Shown: positions 60,888 through 64,000 of the stretch, one piece after another
Layout of the letters: each line of letters begins with the position of its first letter
How positions within the stretch are numbered: the stretch's first letter is position 1
NCBI RefSeq assembly: GCF_000263735.1
Contig: NC_017946.1
Span: forward strand, 661,348 to 725,347
Direction of reading: 5' to 3'
DNA length: 64,000 bases
Source of the DNA: Pyrococcus sp. ST04
GTDB taxonomy: Archaea; Methanobacteriota_B; Thermococci; Thermococcales; Thermococcaceae
Program-made: the position numbers and the translations under genes
The notes under the pieces: model-generated
Told to the model about the DNA's origin: nothing
Seen by the model: only the letters and a program-made list of their open reading frames with translations
Database searches by the model: none

Positions 60888-62834
60888 ATGGTTAAGGTTA
60901 CGGATATAGTTTTATGGGACAAGCCAGGAGAGAAAGTTCTTCTCCTGGGCAACCAGGCCATAGTTAGGGGTGCCCTTGAAGGCAATATAGCGGTGTTTGC
61001 AGCATACCCTGGCACTCCAAGTTCTGAGGTTACGGATACAATGGCAGCTGTCGCTAAAAGGGCCGGAGTATATATGGAGTATTCAACCAACGAGAAGGTC
61101 GCGTTTGAGACCGCTTTAAGTGCTTCATGGGCTGGGCTTAGGGCAATGACGGCAATGAAGCACGTTGGATTAAATGTTGCAATGGACAGCTTCATGACTG
61201 TAAGCTACATGGGAGTTAATGGTGGCCTTATAGTAATGGTTGCCGACGATCCAAGCATGTGGAGTAGTCAGAACGAGCAAGATACAAGGGCAATAGCAAA
61301 ATTTGCAAACATACCAGTTTTAGAGCCTTCAAGTGTCCAAGAAGCAAAAGATATGGTGAAATATGGATTTGAAATTAGCGAAAAGTATGGGCAGATGGTT
61401 ATTTTAAGGACAACTACAAGGAGCTCCCACATGAGAGGAGATGTTGTGCTTGGAGAACTTCCGGAGGAGATAAAGCAAGGTAAGAGGAAATTTGGAGAAT
61501 TTAAGAAGAATCCCGAGAGATACGTTGATATTCCTGCTTTTCAGAGGCCAAAGCATGCCTGGCTCCTAGAGACAATAGAGAAGTACAGGAAGGAGTTTGA
61601 AAACTCACCCTTCAACTGGATAGAAGGTAAAGAGGACGCAAAGGTTGGGATAATTGCTCCAGGTTTGAGCTATGCTTACGTCAAAGAGGCTTTGGCCTGG
61701 CTTGAAGTCAAGGATGTAAAGATACTCAAGCTTGGAACACCATTCCCTGTTCCCTATGGGTTGCTTGAAAAGTTCTTTGAGGGTCTCGAGAAGGTTCTGA
61801 TAGTTGAAGAGCTTGAACCTGTTGTTGAAGAACAGGTCAAACTCTGGGCATACGAGAACGACATAAGGATTCCAATTCACGGAAAAGACCTCGTTCCAAG
61901 GGTATTCGAAATGACAACTAGAAGGGCCGTTGAAGCAATAGCTAAGTTCCTCAACCTAGAACTCCCGATAAACTTTGAGGAGATTGATGAAAAGTACAAG
62001 AAGGTTCAGGAAATAGTTCCACCTAGACCCCCATCATTGTGTCCAGCATGTCCACACAGGAATACGTTCTTCGCTATAAGAAAGGCCGCATCACCCAGGG
62101 CAATATTCCCAAGTGATATAGGTTGTTATACCCTTGGAGTCCTCCCACCGCTTAAAACCGTCGACACTACGATAGCAATGGGCGGTTCAATTGGAGTAGC
62201 TCATGGGCTTAGCATAGCTCTGAATGGTTCTGTGGCAGAGGAGCAAAGGAAGACTGGTAAGGAGAAGAAGATAATTGTCGCGACTATAGGTGACTCAACA
62301 TTCTTCCATACGGGACTTCCAGCCCTTGCTAATGCCATATACAACAGGTCAAACGTCCTAATCGTTGTAATGGATAACCTAGTCACGGCAATGACGGGAG
62401 ACCAGCCAAATCCGGGAACAGGCGAGACGCCACATGGGGAGGGTAGGAGGATACCAATAGAAGAAGTGGCAGCAGCAATGGGTGCTGACTTCGTTGCGGT
62501 TGTCGATCCCTACGATATAAAGGCCACATATGAGACGATAAAGAAGGCCTTGGAAGTTGAGGGAGTGAGCGTAGTTGTTGCGAGAAGAGCATGTGCCCTT
62601 TACAGGATAGGACAACTCAGAAGGGAAGGCAAACAGTGGCCAATCTACCAAGTTAATGAGGACAAGTGTACCGGATGTAAGATATGTATCAATGCTTACG
62701 GGTGTCCAGCAATATACTGGGATCCTGAGAAAAAGAAGGCAAAGGTCGATCCACTCATGTGTTGGGGATGCGGAGGATGTGCTCAAGTGTGTCCATTTGA
62801 TGCCTTTGAGAAGGTTAGGGAGGGAGAGCTATGA
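60888..62834 (+). CDS. iorA: Indolepyruvate:ferredoxin oxidoreductase alpha subunit
   Basis: 648 residues. The pyruvate-ferredoxin oxidoreductase-like core has [13 protein letters not shown] near residue 35 and the TPP-binding part [19 protein letters not shown] near 465. The C-terminus has two 4Fe-4S motifs, [14 protein letters not shown] (near 595) and [12 protein letters not shown] (near 625); the first has the variant spacing typical of IorA. It oxidises aryl-pyruvates from aromatic amino acids to aryl-acetyl-CoA with reduction of ferredoxin. It starts right after the acdA stop, and overlaps iorB by four bases. Confidence 0.95.
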   Translation: MVKVTDIVLWDKPGEKVLLLGNQAIVRGALEGNIAVFAAYPGTPSSEVTDTMAAVAKRAGVYMEYSTNEKVAFETALSASWAGLRAMTAMKHVGLNVAMDSFMTVSYMGVNGGLIVMVADDPSMWSSQNEQDTRAIAKFANIPVLEPSSVQEAKDMVKYGFEISEKYGQMVILRTTTRSSHMRGDVVLGELPEEIKQGKRKFGEFKKNPERYVDIPAFQRPKHAWLLETIEKYRKEFENSPFNWIEGKEDAKVGIIAPGLSYAYVKEALAWLEVKDVKILKLGTPFPVPYGLLEKFFEGLEKVLIVEELEPVVEEQVKLWAYENDIRIPIHGKDLVPRVFEMTTRRAVEAIAKFLNLELPINFEEIDEKYKKVQEIVPPRPPSLCPACPHRNTFFAIRKAASPRAIFPSDIGCYTLGVLPPLKTVDTTIAMGGSIGVAHGLSIALNGSVAEEQRKTGKEKKIIVATIGDSTFFHTGLPALANAIYNRSNVLIVVMDNLVTAMTGDQPNPGTGETPHGEGRRIPIEEVAAAMGADFVAVVDPYDIKATYETIKKALEVEGVSVVVARRACALYRIGQLRREGKQWPIYQVNEDKCTGCKICINAYGCPAIYWDPEKKKAKVDPLMCWGCGGCAQVCPFDAFEKVREGEL

Positions 62835-63445
62835 GGGTAAAGGAGTACAATATAGTCATTACTGGAGTTGGTGGCCAGGGAATCCTCACAGCCGCAAACC
62901 TGCTTGGATGGGCTGCGCTTAAGGCCGGTTATAAGGTTAGGGTTGGAGAGGTTCACGGAATGAGCCAGAGGTTTGGTTCGGTAATAGCTTACGTTCGCTT
63001 TGGCGAGGACGTTTACGGTGCCATGGTTCCAGAGGGAAAAGCAGATGTAATTCTAAGCTTTGAGCCCGTTGAGGCCTTGAGATATATAAACTACCTAAAG
63101 AAGGGAGGGTTAGTATTCACTAATGCTAGACCAATCCCCCCTGTCCAAGTTTCTATGGGAATAGCAACGTATCCCAGCTTGGAAGAAATAAAGAGAATCG
63201 TCGAGGAAGAGTTCCAGGGGAAGTTTTTGGCTTTTGATGCTGAGAAGCTGGCTATTGAGGCCGGTCATGTCATAACAACGAATGTAGTTCTAATAGGAGC
63301 ACTTACCCAGACGCCAGGATTCCCACTATCCCCTGAGCATGTAAAAGAAGTCATAAGGCTGAGTGTTCCTCCCAAAGCCGTTGAAGTTAATATGAAGGCC
63401 TTTGACCTAGGAGTTAAGGCTGCTAAGGAGATGCTTGGCCTTTAG
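62831..63445 (+). CDS. iorB: Indolepyruvate:ferredoxin oxidoreductase beta subunit
   Basis: 204 residues beginning with [27 protein letters not shown], the gamma-domain signature of 2-oxoacid oxidoreductases (GVGGQG), then [17 protein letters not shown]. This is the usual IorB length. It completes the IorAB enzyme. The start overlaps the iorA stop (ATGA). Its 3' end overlaps the convergent antiporter gene by 23 bases. Confidence 0.95.
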   Translation: MRVKEYNIVITGVGGQGILTAANLLGWAALKAGYKVRVGEVHGMSQRFGSVIAYVRFGEDVYGAMVPEGKADVILSFEPVEALRYINYLKKGGLVFTNARPIPPVQVSMGIATYPSLEEIKRIVEEEFQGKFLAFDAEKLAIEAGHVITTNVVLIGALTQTPGFPLSPEHVKEVIRLSVPPKAVEVNMKAFDLGVKAAKEMLGL

Positions 63446-64000
63446 ATCTTTTCCTTTTCTTTTTCTCTCTTTCTCTTCTCTCAACCCTCTCCTTCACCGT
63501 TTCACCAACGTTTAGTTTATCCTTGAGGAAAGGTAGCCAGAGAGTTTCAACAATGACCGAGACTAGCACGGTAATAACAACAGCGGCCATTATTATTTCT
63601 CCCCACTCCACCGTAAGCACTTGGCTGTTATACTTCATCGCAAGGCTCAGCGGAAGGGAGGCAAGGGCGGAAGGAACAACGCCCCTGGGTCCTTCAAGAG
63701 CTATGAATAAATATTCCCTAGGAGTCCACCACTTTATTATCGGGAGCGTGGCTATTGGCCTAGCTATCAGCATGACACCAAGGGCAACTAAAATACCCTT
63801 AGAGAGATTGTTGGCTATTATTCCCAGATTCAGCTCAGCCCCAAGAACAACGAATATGAATATCGTCGCGAGAGAGGCAAGCGTTTCGTTGAAATGTACT
63901 TCCTTTTCTATTGCCTTCTGAATCCTTTTTAGTGTCCTCACGTCCTCATTCTTCCTCAGCAAAACTTTGTAATTTCCAAGGATAATTCCCGTAACTGTTG
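63423..64000 (-). CDS. C-terminal part of a CPA-family cation/proton antiporter (cut by window edge)
   Basis: The frame is open to the right edge, so only the last 190 or so residues are seen. They comprise TM helices with [58 protein letters not shown] and a last hydrophobic helix, then a basic tail rich in Arg/Lys ([18 protein letters not shown]). The [10 protein letters not shown] block and the topology fit CPA1/NhaP-type Na+/H+ antiporters. It extends beyond the window. Confidence 0.8.
   Translation of the reverse strand, partial: TVTGIILGNYKVLLRKNEDVRTLKRIQKAIEKEVHFNETLASLATIFIFVVLGAELNLGIIANNLSKGILVALGVMLIARPIATLPIIKWWTPREYLFIALEGPRGVVPSALASLPLSLAMKYNSQVLTVEWGEIIMAAVVITVLVSVIVETLWLPFLKDKLNVGETVKERVERREREKKKRKRSKGQASP

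Overview
The window is chromosomal DNA of a hyperthermophilic archaeon of the order Thermococcales, almost certainly a Pyrococcus. The basis is an archaeal information-processing gene set (reverse gyrase, TrmBL2, an intein-bearing MCM, Gins23, TFE, aIF2-beta, TmcA), Thermococcales metabolism (IorAB with an ADP-forming acyl-CoA synthetase alpha subunit, archaeal phosphomevalonate dehydratase), RBSs of the GGAGGTG type and AT-rich TATA boxes about 25-30 bp upstream of starts. From recall, the order from aIF2-beta to IorB resembles Pyrococcus furiosus. The protein sequences do not look identical to that species, and a cobalt-transport operon is broken here, so I name only the genus. Genes are dense and mostly in short operons with overlapping ends. 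I saw no complete insertion sequence, prophage or CRISPR array.

Layout. 1-10.7 kb: a TasA/camelysin-like secreted protein, a tRNA methyltransferase, a multidomain DHH phosphoesterase with CDP-archaeol synthase, a small GTPase, an HD phosphohydrolase with a GlcNAc-1-P transferase, an orphan Cas6 paralogue, and an M50 protease behind the two phosphomevalonate dehydratase subunits. 10.7-16.7 kb: a C/D box sRNA, aIF2-beta, MCM with intein, Gins23, a GPN-loop GTPase and MinD. 16.8-21.9 kb: an EamA transporter, a membrane-anchored HTH regulator, ribosomal protein S6e, a GC-rich ncRNA candidate, DUF2110, TFE and tRNA-Lys(UUU). 22.1-31.4 kb is a DNA-topology cluster: a DUF460 protein with two tandem RNase H-like folds co-translated with topoisomerase I, an orphan HEPN protein, reverse gyrase and TrmBL2. 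31.4-38.9 kb, minus strand: a mixed set with Taw2, THEP1, an ABC importer lacking its binding protein, TmcA and an HTH protein. 39-44.9 kb: two pilin-like proteins, two large GT-C-type membrane proteins, MazG, an AlkA-like glycosylase and a second C/D sRNA. 44.9-55.5 kb: aMBF1, a class III PLP enzyme, an AGCS symporter, a MoxR-DUF58-DUF4129 operon, an MFS carrier, a half-size GDT1 protein, a class I aminotransferase and a Cgi121-like KEOPS subunit. 55.7-58.3 kb is a cell-division/segregation cluster: RHH protein, FtsZ, ParA, RHH partner. 58.3-59.4 kb is a graveyard: a truncated thioredoxin-like gene abutting remnants of cbiO, cbiQ and cbiM. 59.5-64 kb: arylacetyl-CoA synthetase alpha subunit, IorA, IorB and the end of a cation/proton antiporter.

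Genes that appear to work together: IorAB makes aryl-acetyl-CoA from aromatic 2-oxoacids and the ADP-forming synthetase conserves it as ATP. MCM and Gins23 belong to the replicative helicase. Topoisomerase I, reverse gyrase and TrmBL2 set DNA topology and packing. RHH-FtsZ-ParA-RHH looks like a combined division-control and DNA-segregation cassette.

The least explained items are the tandem RNase H-like DUF460 protein with a disrupted or non-standard start, the RHH/FtsZ/ParA/RHH cassette, the two unannotated C/D sRNAs, the GC-rich RNA before the 19.2-kb membrane protein gene, and the fresh-looking decay of the cobalt transporter operon.
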